From the NCBI GenBank assembly GCA_035235625.1, contig CP141146.1, positions 21,818,501 to 21,882,500 on the forward strand: a stretch of DNA of 64,000 bases. Reading direction: 5' to 3'. The position numbers and the translations under genes were made by a program. Positions within the stretch are counted from its first letter, which is position 1; every line of letters starts with the position of its first letter. Source of the stretch: Saururus chinensis. Its lineage: Eukaryota; Streptophyta; Magnoliopsida; Piperales; Saururaceae. Below the pieces are notes generated by a model. That model was given only the letters and a program-made list of their open reading frames with translations, was not told the origin of the DNA and did no database searches. Below are positions 35,312 through 46,150 of the stretch, piece by piece.

Positions 35312-38300
35312 ATGGCGGAGTCAGTGAAGGTTGTAGAAGAGAAGAAGAAGAGAATCTACTGGAAAAGACCAAGTCTGGGAACGAATAGTTTCCCTGCTGG
35401 ACTGCGTCTATCAAAAGACCTTGTAGATTCACGTTCGGGATGGAAGGCCATATTGGTGGAGACTGGGTTCTACCCACTATATGATTGCAAGCCCATCATC
35501 ATCTCCAGGCCGATGTTGGATGTACTCATTGGTGATTGTTGGGACGACTCACTAGAGGTCTTCAACATGAGGGGCAAAAGACTACCCCTTATTGTGGCTG
35601 AAGTGGCTATGATCATGGGTTTGAGTGGAAAAGGGAACCCATGTAAATTGGAAAGTAGCGAGGGGAAGGCTGCCCAAGGCAAGGGGCAATTTTACAAGAA
35701 GTTCTTCCGAGGGAAGCGGCCGGAGAAGACAGGACTTGAAGATATATTGAAAGAAGTTGCTGCTGAAACAAGGACTATTTCAGACGAGGACTTAGTACGG
35801 TTGGCGATCGTGCACATGGGTGTCCTCATGTTATTCACACAAAGCAATAGAGCCGTATCCCTAGTTCTGTGTGATTACTTAGATGACCTGTAGGTCATGG
35901 GGAGCTACAATTGGGCTGGCCCCATACATGATCTACTGATGAGAGGCATATCAGCAGCCCACCAGAACATCATGAGCAGACAGGATGAGTGTTCCGCCAC
36001 AACCAGAATTCTCGTTGGGGCTTCATTAGTGCTCCAAGTAACGCTCATATGTGTTATACCACTCGAAATCTAATATCGTCTTACTAATGCCACAATATGT
36101 TTACACACATATAAATATCGCCATATCGGTCACACGATACGAACTAAATCGTGTTATCGGACATACGACATATAACATGCACGTAGACATATCGTGTTCT
36201 CGGTAACATGACTAAGTATAATATCATGAATAGGAGATTAGATGATCGATACGTATTGTGTTACCTGAAACACGATGTGGCTCAAAGCATGTTATTAGTA
36301 ACACGACTAATTTGTCATACTGAAGATACTGACCATTTACACTAATGACTATATTCTTTTGTATTGTCTGCTAAGTATGGTTTTATGAGCATACATCCAT
36401 ATGGGCTCCCAATGGTCCTCCATGCCGCCTGAGGTGGAAGAGGTGGCCCAGATTTACCCAACTTTTGAGCGATGTGGAGAAGACTGATAAACTTGACCTG
36501 ACCGACAAAAAGGGGAGGAAGAAGATTCTAGTTCATCACCGGATGTGGAAGTGGTACGAGGATGTCTTCATGAGGCTGAAGCCAGACTCGCAAATTATTA
36601 TGTGCATCACACCAATTGCCAAAGAGGCGCACTAGATGGATGGTCAAAGGGCGACCCCGAAGGCTAAGAAGGTGGGTACATAGACTTTCTGGCCAATGAG
36701 ACCTGCCCACGCCCTCCACGGTGAGACGTCGGGGCGTATACATTCTAGCCAGAACGTCATAGAATCATTTGTCATGCTAGTTGATGTCATGATGGGAATT
36801 TGTGAAGTTGTTTGGGAGAAGTATGTTCTCTACGGTGAGCAGGGATGGAACACAAAGCAAGTTGAAGCTGCACTCCAGCGTGTTAAGAACGATCTCAAGG
36901 TGGCAACTAGCCTCATAGAACAGATGCAACCCCCTGAGGAACTCTAGACAAAACAGCCACATGAACCCCCTCAACCAAAAGTCGCCCAAGCATCAACCCC
37001 TCTTCCAAGAACCGCAGGATCGCCATCGGTTCGTTTAAAGGCAAGAGCTTCAAAATCTAGAGAAGCTTGCCAACCATCTGCCCCCAAAGATCAACCAGTA
37101 CTTGTCCCTCAGCCGGGGGATGAGGGATTCATTTTGAGTAAGTACGACATTTTAATGTATCGTGTTTTGAACAGGGATAATCGTGTAATCGAGGACACGA
37201 TAGACTACCCAGTCGTGCATTAAGAAGGATGATTCCATTATGGTCGTGCCATCGATCACACGAACATTGAAGCATAGGTTACTGAAGAAAAAAAATGCTT
37301 GTGGTCGTGTGATCATTAGCACGATTATTCCTTTTTTCGTTTTTCCATCAATACGATATGCAATTTTATCGTGTAAGGTAAAAGATGATTTGTGTGCATA
37401 TCGTGTATTTACTAACACGACTGCTTACTTTTAAAATACAGAGAAATGGGAACCGAAAGATGCCACCAAACCGAAGAAGAAGACTGGTCCGAAGTTGCAA
37501 ATGACCATAATAACTAAATTTTTATCAAAAACAATTACAAAATGCCTGGAACAACCCTGGGAGATCGAAGAACAACCCCCGGAGGTCGTCGAACAACCTC
37601 GGGATGTCAAAGAACAACCCCGGGAGGTCGTGGAATCGGAAAAATACCTAGAGGTTGCAAAACAACCCCAGGAGGTCGTGGAACTAGAACAACCCCTGGA
37701 GGGACTGGAAGCACCCTAGGAAGTAAATAAAGGAGTAGTTCCGAAAAAAGCAATAAAACTAAGATTGAAGTGGGAAGCTGCACCTGGTGAGTCGTGGAAC
37801 TAGAACAACCCCTGGAGGGACTGGAAGCACCCTAGGAAGTAAATAAAGGAGTAGTTTCGAAAAAAGCAATAAAACTAAGATTGAAGTGGGAAGCTGCACC
37901 TGGTGCTCCCTTCTGACCTACTATTCCACGGAAGTCGAGGTACACTACCAATGAACCACCAACTCAAGGTGATGAGGTAGTCAGGAGAGTCTTTTCTAAG
38001 GGATCGAAGAAGCCGAAGTTTTCTTGTAGCTACATTGAGGAGAAGTTAGCCAAGTTTGGACATTGCCTAGACTGCAAAAACTGGAGACGAAGTTCCTCTG
38101 GCATTGGTCCCTGAACCATACATTATCCGTTCAGCACATCCAAAGTCTCCCACCCCGGAACCAGCAGTCTCAATCGCTGGCTCCAGTGGTAGCACTTTAT
38201 CGAATACTCATCCAGTTGATGCAGAAGTAATGGAGAGTATTCAAAATGTGATTGAGGTCGAAGATGATATTGCGAATAAGGTGAATAAGGAGGATACTGC

Positions 38301-39382
38301 AAATAAGGAGGAGCTCAGTCCTCGACCAAAGGACTATCTTGACACACAGTTGGTGTTCCACATGGAGCTTCAAAAGGAGGCAGATAAGGACATTATCAAG
38401 GAACTTTTGTCGAACCCATACAAGTTGTGGCCCATAGAAACACTCCTCTACACCACCTATCTCTGTTAAAGCAGAAATGCATAATGAATGAGGTAATATT
38501 GTTTCATAGCTCATACGTTTTACCTCTATCGTGTTATCAATCAAACGATTGAATAACTGACGAAGATGTATAATTAATTATCGTTTTATCGATTACACGA
38601 CCATTGCTCATACTGTTGTTTTCATGATACGCTAAGTTTTGACTATAATGGTTGAAGTAAAATTAGCATGTTAATTAATACACGACTTGTAAATTTTTCA
38701 TGTGATCGGTAATACGATATAATATTTTATCATATAACCGATTACACGATCCATCGCCTATTGTGTCATTACTAACACGTTTGGTTTGTTGTAGGTCATA
38801 GACGTGTTCTTCCAACTTCTTGATGAACGTAATTCAAGAAATCCAGGCAAGTACCCCAACTATTTTTTTGGCAGGTTCGCCATTCAGCACTATTTTAACG
38901 TTGGCATGGCGGAATGGTCGATGAATGACGGAAAACTCTCTGGCATATTGTTGAGAAGCCTGAATGTTAACATGGAGAGTGATTTCATTCCTGTCTACGT
39001 CAAGGGCCACTTTCTCTTGCTTATTGTCCGCTGCAGGGAGAAGCGATTTAGATGGTACAATCCTCTAAAAGGTGAATATAGTCACCACTTCGCCGAGGTG
39101 GACAGTGTCAGGAAACATGTTGCCAATGGAATGGAGAAGGCACTTAAGATAAAGGGTGCTCGACAGTGGCCAATGACTAAGATCAACAAATGCCCATACC
39201 AGGAAACAAATGAAGATTGTGGTTTGTTCATCATGCACTATGCAGCGAAACTGGCAAGGGGCGTCATTCAACCAGATTTGAGACAACTCAAGATAACAGG
39301 CTTGGTTAGGCCAATGATCTGCGCTGCTATACTTTTGGCCCGAAACAACGAGGAATTTGATCCAGGTACAAATGAATTGTAA
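35312..39382 (+). pseudogene. DUF1985-Ulp1 (C48 SUMO-protease-like) gene of MULE
   Basis: Exon 35312-36040 starts ATG (MAESVKVVEEKKKRIYWKRP) and carries the DUF1985-like region (RLPLIVAEVAMIMGLSGKG, YNWAGPIHDLLMRGI). It is broken by an in-frame TAG at 35891-35893, after which coding continues to a GTAACG donor. Middle blocks are at 36378-36640 (IWAPNGPPCRLRWKRWPRFT), 36696-37150 and 37440-37735 (an E/P/Q-rich repeat region), with more stops. The Ulp1 exon, 38793-39382, follows TTGTTGTAG: residues YVKGHFLLLIV hold the catalytic His, FRWYNPL has Asn where Asp is usual, and CPYQETNEDCGLFIMHYA has the oxyanion Gln and nucleophile Cys. Ulp1 enzymes cleave SUMO from proteins in the nucleus; activity of this copy is doubtful. 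Confidence 0.8.
37675..37906. repeat. 116-bp exact-looking tandem duplication
   Basis: GTCGTGGAACTAGAACAACC begins at 37675 and again at 37791, and both units end CACCTGGTG. The copies differ by about one base (TTCCGAAAAA against TTTCGAAAAA), so the duplication is recent compared with the decay around it. It lies in the Pro/Glu-rich part of the Ulp1 gene and each unit contains a stop. Confidence 0.9.
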
Positions 39383-39829
39383 AAAGAAAATATACTTCTT
39401 TCACGCTTCGATTAACTGACAAATTTATTTTTTGACCAATTATTTTGTAATTATCTACTAGAATAGAAATATTGTACCAATGTCAGATGGCGTATATTCG
39501 ATCAAACGATTTGTACCAATGTTGTGTCTTCGAAAGCACGAAATGGAAGTACACATATATCTGATCCTATGATAGTTCTCACGATCGCCTATTAGGTCGT
39601 GTTATCGCATACACATCACCTCGTATTAGGTCGTGTTATTGCATAGAAGACATCTCCTATTAGGATGTCTTTGGTGTCATGTAATCAAACAAACGATATC
39701 GTTATACTAACCGACGACCAAATGTTCTCACAATCGAGGATGGTCACAGGAAAGTTTGAAACATTAAACCAAATCAAATATAGTTCTGGATGACAACTTC
39801 AGAGGATGTTGATGACCTATATGTCATGA

Positions 39830-42365
39830 AAGCGATGGATCATTTGAGACATTGATATATCGCCGTCTAGTGAACCAAGTCCTCTGTCGGGTATAGGGGT
39901 ATAGATGAATACTATATCCGATGGAGGGCCGATTCACCAGCCACCGCTAAAGCAACCTCTCGTATGATCTGTTTCCGTTAAGAACATGAATGTGTCTATG
40001 ATCTCCAAGCACTCCACTGATAGGGCGCGACTGCGATGGGTCATTGGAGGCATTGATATATCGTCATCTAGTGAATCTTGCCCGCCATCGGATATATGTG
40101 AGGACCGTATCCGATGGAGGGTCGATTCACCAACTACCGATACAACAATCTCCCAAATGATCTGTCTCCTCTCTAAACACATGCTGGCGGAGCACGAACC
40201 CTAACCCTAATATATAGTGAGATAGGAGCAAACAAGACGGTTTGGCCGCACGAGAATGTTCTACTATCCCCGAAACTGATAGGCTCGGTGGCCCAAACAA
40301 TGCGGTTCAGTGAGCTTGCCCTCATTTCGTGTAACCGAACAGACGACCACTATATTTTTCGCGTGACCGAGCATACACTGAATGTATCTCACATCTTGCT
40401 AATAAGAACATGAGTGACACGTATGGCCGGTTATTCTGTCATGTAATCGAGAATACGATATGTACCAATGTCATGTATTCAGACCACCGACGTATTTTTT
40501 TGAATAACATGGTGGTCATCGTATCATCGATCTTACGATAATAGTTTAGGTCGTGTTATCAGAAATACCATTATTCAGAAACCACACGAGGAAAAAAACA
40601 AATGAATTTAGGTAATATTCTGGCGCGTACTCACAAATTCATAACTAATACTTTTCATTATATAACATTGGTCCAATACATCAACAAATATATTTTTTTT
40701 CTGCAAAAAACAAAGAACATTGTCTAGATGACTGATAGGGCGCGACTACGATGGATCATTCAAGGCATTAATGTATCGCCGTCTAGTGAACCAAGTTCTC
40801 CATCGGATATAGGTGAGGCTTGTATCCAATGGAGGGCCGATTCACCAGATGTCGCTAAACCAATCTCTCGTATGATCCATCGACTAGCAGAAAAGCATGG
40901 GGCGAGCGATCTCCATGTCAGATCTCCTTGCATACTACTGGACCAGGCTATACAGATACGACGGAACATCCGTGACATTGAAATTACACCACTCACCAAA
41001 CACATTCCCATTATAAGTTGCCTCCATAGGCCAAGGACAACCATGTATAGCGGGTTACGTGATCGGACAATGGTGAGATAGCAATGTCACGGAGGTTCCA
41101 CTGAGGCGCAATTGATCCTCCTCTCTCTCTCGCGTCCTCCCCTCGAATTCGGTATGCCCATGGGTCACCGTTATATTTATAGGTAGGGTGGGATTGTTCT
41201 GAAACGTCGAGTTATGGAAGTTATTGAAACTCCGAAAATTGAGCTAATTCTTCGGGAGTTACTCTTTGGGAATTTAAGTAGAATAACGTTCAATGTACTG
41301 ACTCTTCGGGAACTGAATCCTCGAGAATCTAATTGGAAAATAGAAATGGCATCCAAACGTATTATCGAATTCACGATACTTGCTGAGGCCGTGTTATCGT
41401 TTAAATGGTGTCTTCTATGGAAATCATGTTTTTATAGGATGGTGCAATTAGTCGTGTGTTTTAGCATATGATTCGTATGCTTATGTGTTAGTAAGCATAT
41501 GATCGTATCATACATTCTTGGAAACACCAGGTCGTTGATGTTGTCGTGTTTTCGATCAAACGATATGTACAATGTCGTGTCCCATGACATGTGATTAGAA
41601 GAATACATCTGCATATCGTCTCACCGATCTAACAATAGTCGCTTAGGTCATGTCATCGTAAATACAACACAAATTAAATCCTATCATTGGAATGATACAT
41701 TTCAATGCGTGTTATTACGAAGACGATTGTCGCCTTAGTCGTGTATCAAAATGGACTACCTACATATAATTACTCAATTTGTGTGTTTGGATAAAAAAAT
41801 CAATAAATGGTACTTATATTTTAATTTACATAACCTTAGTTCATGACATCAAAAATACTATTATTCATATCACATGTTCAAACGGATAGGGCGCGAATGA
41901 GACAGATCATTGGAGACGTTGATATATCGCCATCTAGCAAAACATGCCCACCATCGGATGTTGGTGAGGACCATATCCGATGGAGGGCCGATTCACCAGC
42001 CGCCGCAAAAGCAATCTCCCAAATGACCCATCTCTGCGAAGAACATCATTGTGCGAGCGATTTACCTGCAAACTCCTCTGATATACTGCAATACAACAGG
42101 ATCTCAATGTGTTTCAGTCAGATGCAATGGGACGGACCATTCTAGACATTGCAATAACGCCTGGTCGCGTTCTTCCCCTCCCCCCCCCCCAGATGCAGGT
42201 GAGGACTGTATCTGATGGGAGAAAATACACCATCAGGCACAAAAGAAATCTCCAGAATAATCAGTCTCGGCACCGACCATTAGTGAGTGAGCGTTCTAAA
42301 AACCCTAACCCTAATATATATTTATAGGCAAGGTGAGACAGTTACGAACCGCCGAGTTATGGAAG
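39830..42365 (-). repeat. Tandem promoter-plus-ORF modules in the Ulp1 MULE
   Basis: Five copies of a unit of about 140-180 bp start near 39832, 40010, 40728, 41882 and 42120. On the plus strand they encode TDRARLRWVIGGIDI..PPSDI.ED.IRWR.DSP..IS.MI. On the minus strand they encode GES(A/T)LH.I..SP.SDG...LDGDIS..P. Both frames are open in the three best copies. On the minus strand a TATA element (CCTATAAATATA) lies upstream at 41175-41185 and 42315-42325, preceded in both by CTTCCATAACTCG. TTAGGGTTAGGGTT follows the TATA at 42300 and 40205. The minus frame at 39934-40182 starts just after such a promoter, so I favour minus-strand transcription. The protein is unrecognised. Confidence 0.55.
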
Positions 42366-42662
42366 GTATTGATGCAATAGACATTGCAGTGCTGCTGCTT
42401 AAGGAATGATGCCTCGGGAATTGAGTTGTGGGTTTGAACACACAATATGACCAATATCGTGTAAGCAATGGACACTCTTGACAGAAGAATTTATAATCGA
42501 TTGATTTTATCATGTAATTAGTAACACATAACCCCTTTTCATCGTGTTGTCGATTACAAGATACAAATATACAGTTTACCCTATGTACAACATTTCGTAT
42601 TTTTAGGAAGACGTTAATTACATATTACGTGTTGTTGATAACATGATGCATATACAAAAATT

Positions 42663-45600
42663 TCAAATGAAGAATGGGGGTGGAAAAGGTAAGCCTGATC
42701 GATGCTCCCCTTCCTTACGCCATTTACGTACATTGTTATTTGACCTCCTTTGGCTTGTCGTTGGGACATCTGCCACATTGGGAGGCCCCCCTTGTGCACT
42801 GGTACATCGTTTGCGGTTGTGACCCAAATAACCGCATGTTTGACATTTTCGTGGGCTTTGAGAGGTGGTTGTGACTCTTATCTGATTTTTTGAGGGATAG
42901 GTGGGCTGAATGTAGCCATAACTCCAGCCGGTGCCCACTGGTGCCAATCCTTCATTGGGTGTAAGGGCTCTCGATAGGTCAGTTTATACATTTCAGTAGA
43001 GTACCATCTTTCAGAGTACTCATACACATAGAAGTGTCTATTATCGATTATTGTGATTGCATGCTTACATGGTAGCCCCAGATGTTGAAACTTTCCACAT
43101 GTGCAGGTACGATCAACCAGGTTTACCACATCTTGTGAAGAAAATATCGTGAATATGAGCGCACGATAAACAACTTTCTCGTGTTCTTGATTACACTACG
43201 TGTCATACCATCATTACATAAATCGTATCTACTTACACGATAAATGAAAATAACATGTTTAAACTAACACGATATGAAGCCCTCATGCATAAATGAACAC
43301 ACGCTATGTACATCGCCGTATGAATGCAATGTACCTGGTGATATAGCGAGTTAACCTGGAATTCATACATTGACACAGGCAATACAATCACATTCCTTGC
43401 TTCTTCTTGCCTTTTCCTCGATGTGTTTTCGGGCAAATGGGGTTAACTCTTCCATCATATTTTGTCTGTCCATCTGACGTTTTTCAAATTATGTCATCGT
43501 GTGCTCAATTAAATGAGTTATAGGCATCAATCTAGCTTTTTTGAACATTGCATTTGCACTTTTAGACCTATTTGAGCTGAGGGTCCCATATCTTTTCCTT
43601 GGAAATGATACATTGGCCCAGTGCTTCGAACCTATCTTATTTAGCTAAGCATATGCTTCCGGATTATGTTCTTTAATGTTGTTCATTGTTTCATCGTACA
43701 CATTCTATCTGAACATTTCGGTTGCAACATGGAGCTGATTCTTTAGGTAGTTGTCCTTGAATCTGTCCATCATATTTGCTACCATGTGACAGATGCAATA
43801 TCTATGGTGTGTAGATGGGAAAAACTTCTTCACAACATTTGCCAATCCCTTCGGTCTATCAGAAACGATTATATCCAACTCGGCTAGAGGATCGGAGAAT
43901 AGATGATTTCTAAGCAACTCAAAAAACTAACACCTAGTTTTCTCGCACTCGTTCTCAACCACTACAAATGCAACACACAACATATTATTGTTCCCATCCA
44001 GTGCATTTGCTATCAATAGCTGTCAAGGATACTTTCCTTTCAAGAAACTTGCATCTACCGTTAGCAACGGCCTCAATGTTGTTCTGAAAGCTCTCATAAT
44101 GGGGCCAAACATTCAGAATACTCTTTTGAAATCATACCCACCCATAGGTCTAGGAATATCATATGATCCCACTGGCAGAACTACACTTCCCAGATTTATA
44201 TATTCTATCAACCTCCCGTAAGTAGAAAGTAAGCGGTAGGATTCGTCTGGGTTACCATCTATTAAATCAGTTAGAGCTTTACCTGCACGACCGAATACAA
44301 TTTAGTAAAGGTTATACGACAGCGGCTTACATCGTGTTCCCGATCGCATGACATTTTATGTTTTCGTGTGATCGGAATCCATACACAATGACTGGTCATG
44401 TTTATGTTAACACAATATTGACATATGTCATGTGAGTGCGAATTCCGACTATAGTTTAAGCATGTAAATGATAACACGCTAGACTAACATATCATGACAC
44501 TAAATCTACACTTCGATTATTCTCATGCATTACCTACGTGCCAACATTTCTTGTAGTTCGCAGTTATGCCCCAATGCTTCGAAATATAACTTGCTATGCT
44601 CTTAGGTGTAATGTCCACCGAGTCTTTAAATGGGCCATAACATTTTCTCGCGATCCAAAGGTGAGATGCTAGGGGATCATCAGTTGACTTCCTTTGGGTT
44701 CCACATAAATGAGTCGGCACTAACCTCGTGACAGTCACATGATCTCCTATATTTGAAGCCCTTATGTACCAGTTACAAGAATCATTGGAGCACTTTGCGG
44801 CGTACATATTCTAGTTTTCATCCACAACACGATATGTGAAATTCGCATTTATTGCTAAGTCGATCAAGACCCTCTTGAAATGTAACAGGCTTAGAAAATG
44901 TGCACCCAATTCGAGGAGCTTCTGGTAATCCTTAGCTTGCAAACTGCCTGTCATTAGCTGGCCTTCACCAATATTTGGTTCCAACATGTTTAAATCATCG
45001 ACTGTATCCCAATCTGCCTCCTCCTCAACATCGACATTACTGGGAACCTCGCTGTTTCCAAATTCTTCATGGTCAGACATACTTTCCATATCAACTATAT
45101 CATTATCTTACCACTGATCCTCACCCCACATATTTTCAACTTCTTCGCCTTCTCCACCGTCATAATTACAAGGGTTTTATGGAGGTTTGTAGTTATCAAA
45201 TGAAGTCCTTGTCCCACCCATCGTTGGTGACAATTCCTATTATCTTTTTTGATTGACTTCTATTTCAGGTTCTATACTCGTTGGATTGGTGAAAGAAGAT
45301 TGACATGGATTTGTTGAGGGCAAGTTTCCCGGTTCTCCTAATCTGCATTGCACATTATCATGTTAAAAGATTGTGACATCAGTCGATATCGTGTATTCTA
45401 TTACCAAAATTACATTTCAAAACACGTTATCGAAACCACAACATGAATACATGTTGTGTTATTATATCTATGTTGCAACTCATAATTGCTATATCACATG
45501 TGTATATCGTGTAATTACTAATGTGATATATTACACGTCATGTTTATTAGTTCACATGATATGATTTACCTTTAACACGATATGTTCAATATCGTGGTCT

Positions 45601-46150
45601 CGAGTACATAAAATATTCCAATTGCGTATAATCCAAAGATTCATTGTTACCTGACAGTTTCAAAGGTGAACTGAGTTTCATTGAATATGGTATGAAATCC
45701 GACATTAGAGCTGGGATGAGCCATTACGACGGGTGATTCAGCTCTATTGATTGTCTGGTTCCTTTCTACGGAGGGTGATGGTGATTTATCACCGTTGTCG
45801 AGCTGTTTCATCTCGGCATACAATGATGACACCTCATTCACCTTCTTATGAATGGAGAACAATGATTGGAGGTCCTCATCATCTCGTAATTCATATATCA
45901 TGGATGATTGGGAGGATGGAATTAAATACTTCAAACTAACATTACCATTGATGAAAAGTCGTGCTTTGACGTGCCCTAGCAGCTCACCAAAGCTCACCGA
46001 TAAATGAATGTTCATCAACCGTGCCATTCCACCAATATACACGCCGTCATTGTGTACCTCTCCATTATAATGGATGCAAATACTTATCCTATCCATGATC
46101 AGTGTAAAAGAATGATCATTTCTGCGGAATGCAGCCTTTGGAGCACTCAA
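42663..46150 (-). pseudogene. MULE transposase of the Ulp1 element
   Basis: Minus strand, in order. N-terminal domain, 45647-46150 (ISICIHYNGEVHNDGVYIGG, MIYELRDDEDLQSLF). Acidic linker and DNA-binding zinc domain, 44523-45089 (FTYRVVDEN, a stop, then CSNDSCNWYIRAS and LVPTHLC). Catalytic domain, about 43440-44290: LLTVDASFLKGKYP (first Asp), NALDGNNNMLCVAF, LDIIVSDRPKGL (second Asp) and RYCICHM (CX2H). SWIM zinc finger, 42950-43129 (CTCGKFQHLGLPCKH). CCHC knuckle, 42790-42930 (CQTCGYLGHNRKRC). At least four stops and a frameshift near 42.9 kb break it. It converges with the Ulp1 gene. Intact relatives are about 700-900 residues, so all domains are represented but the gene is dead. Confidence 0.85.

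Larger units (their letters stand above)
34600..45610. repeat. Dispersed 20-bp imperfect palindrome family in the MULE
   Basis: More than thirty copies around TCGTGTTATCGATTACACGA and its half sites. Clear examples are at 36124-36137, 36148-36169, 36191-36212, 36255-36276, 37179-37201, 37241-37261, 37303-37324, 37400-37421, 38528-38549, 38580-38600, 38731-38750, 40326-40347, 41542-41562, 42541-42562, 44332-44353 and 45510-45531. They lie in introns and spacers of the Ulp1 MULE and are absent from its recognised exons and from the rest of the window. Confidence 0.75.

Noticed and set aside
35470..35682. Minus-strand open frame opposite the Ulp1 gene
   Set aside because: Shadow of the well-supported plus-strand DUF1985-like exon.
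40196..42312. AACCCTAACCCTAA at 40196 and 42298, resembling telomere repeats
   Set aside because: Only two units each, next to TATA elements. It is a telo-box-like promoter or leader motif rather than an interstitial telomere.
34600..45610. CRISPR-like array from the repeated palindrome
   Set aside because: Spacing is irregular, copies are degenerate and lie in both orientations, and the DNA is a plant nuclear transposon.
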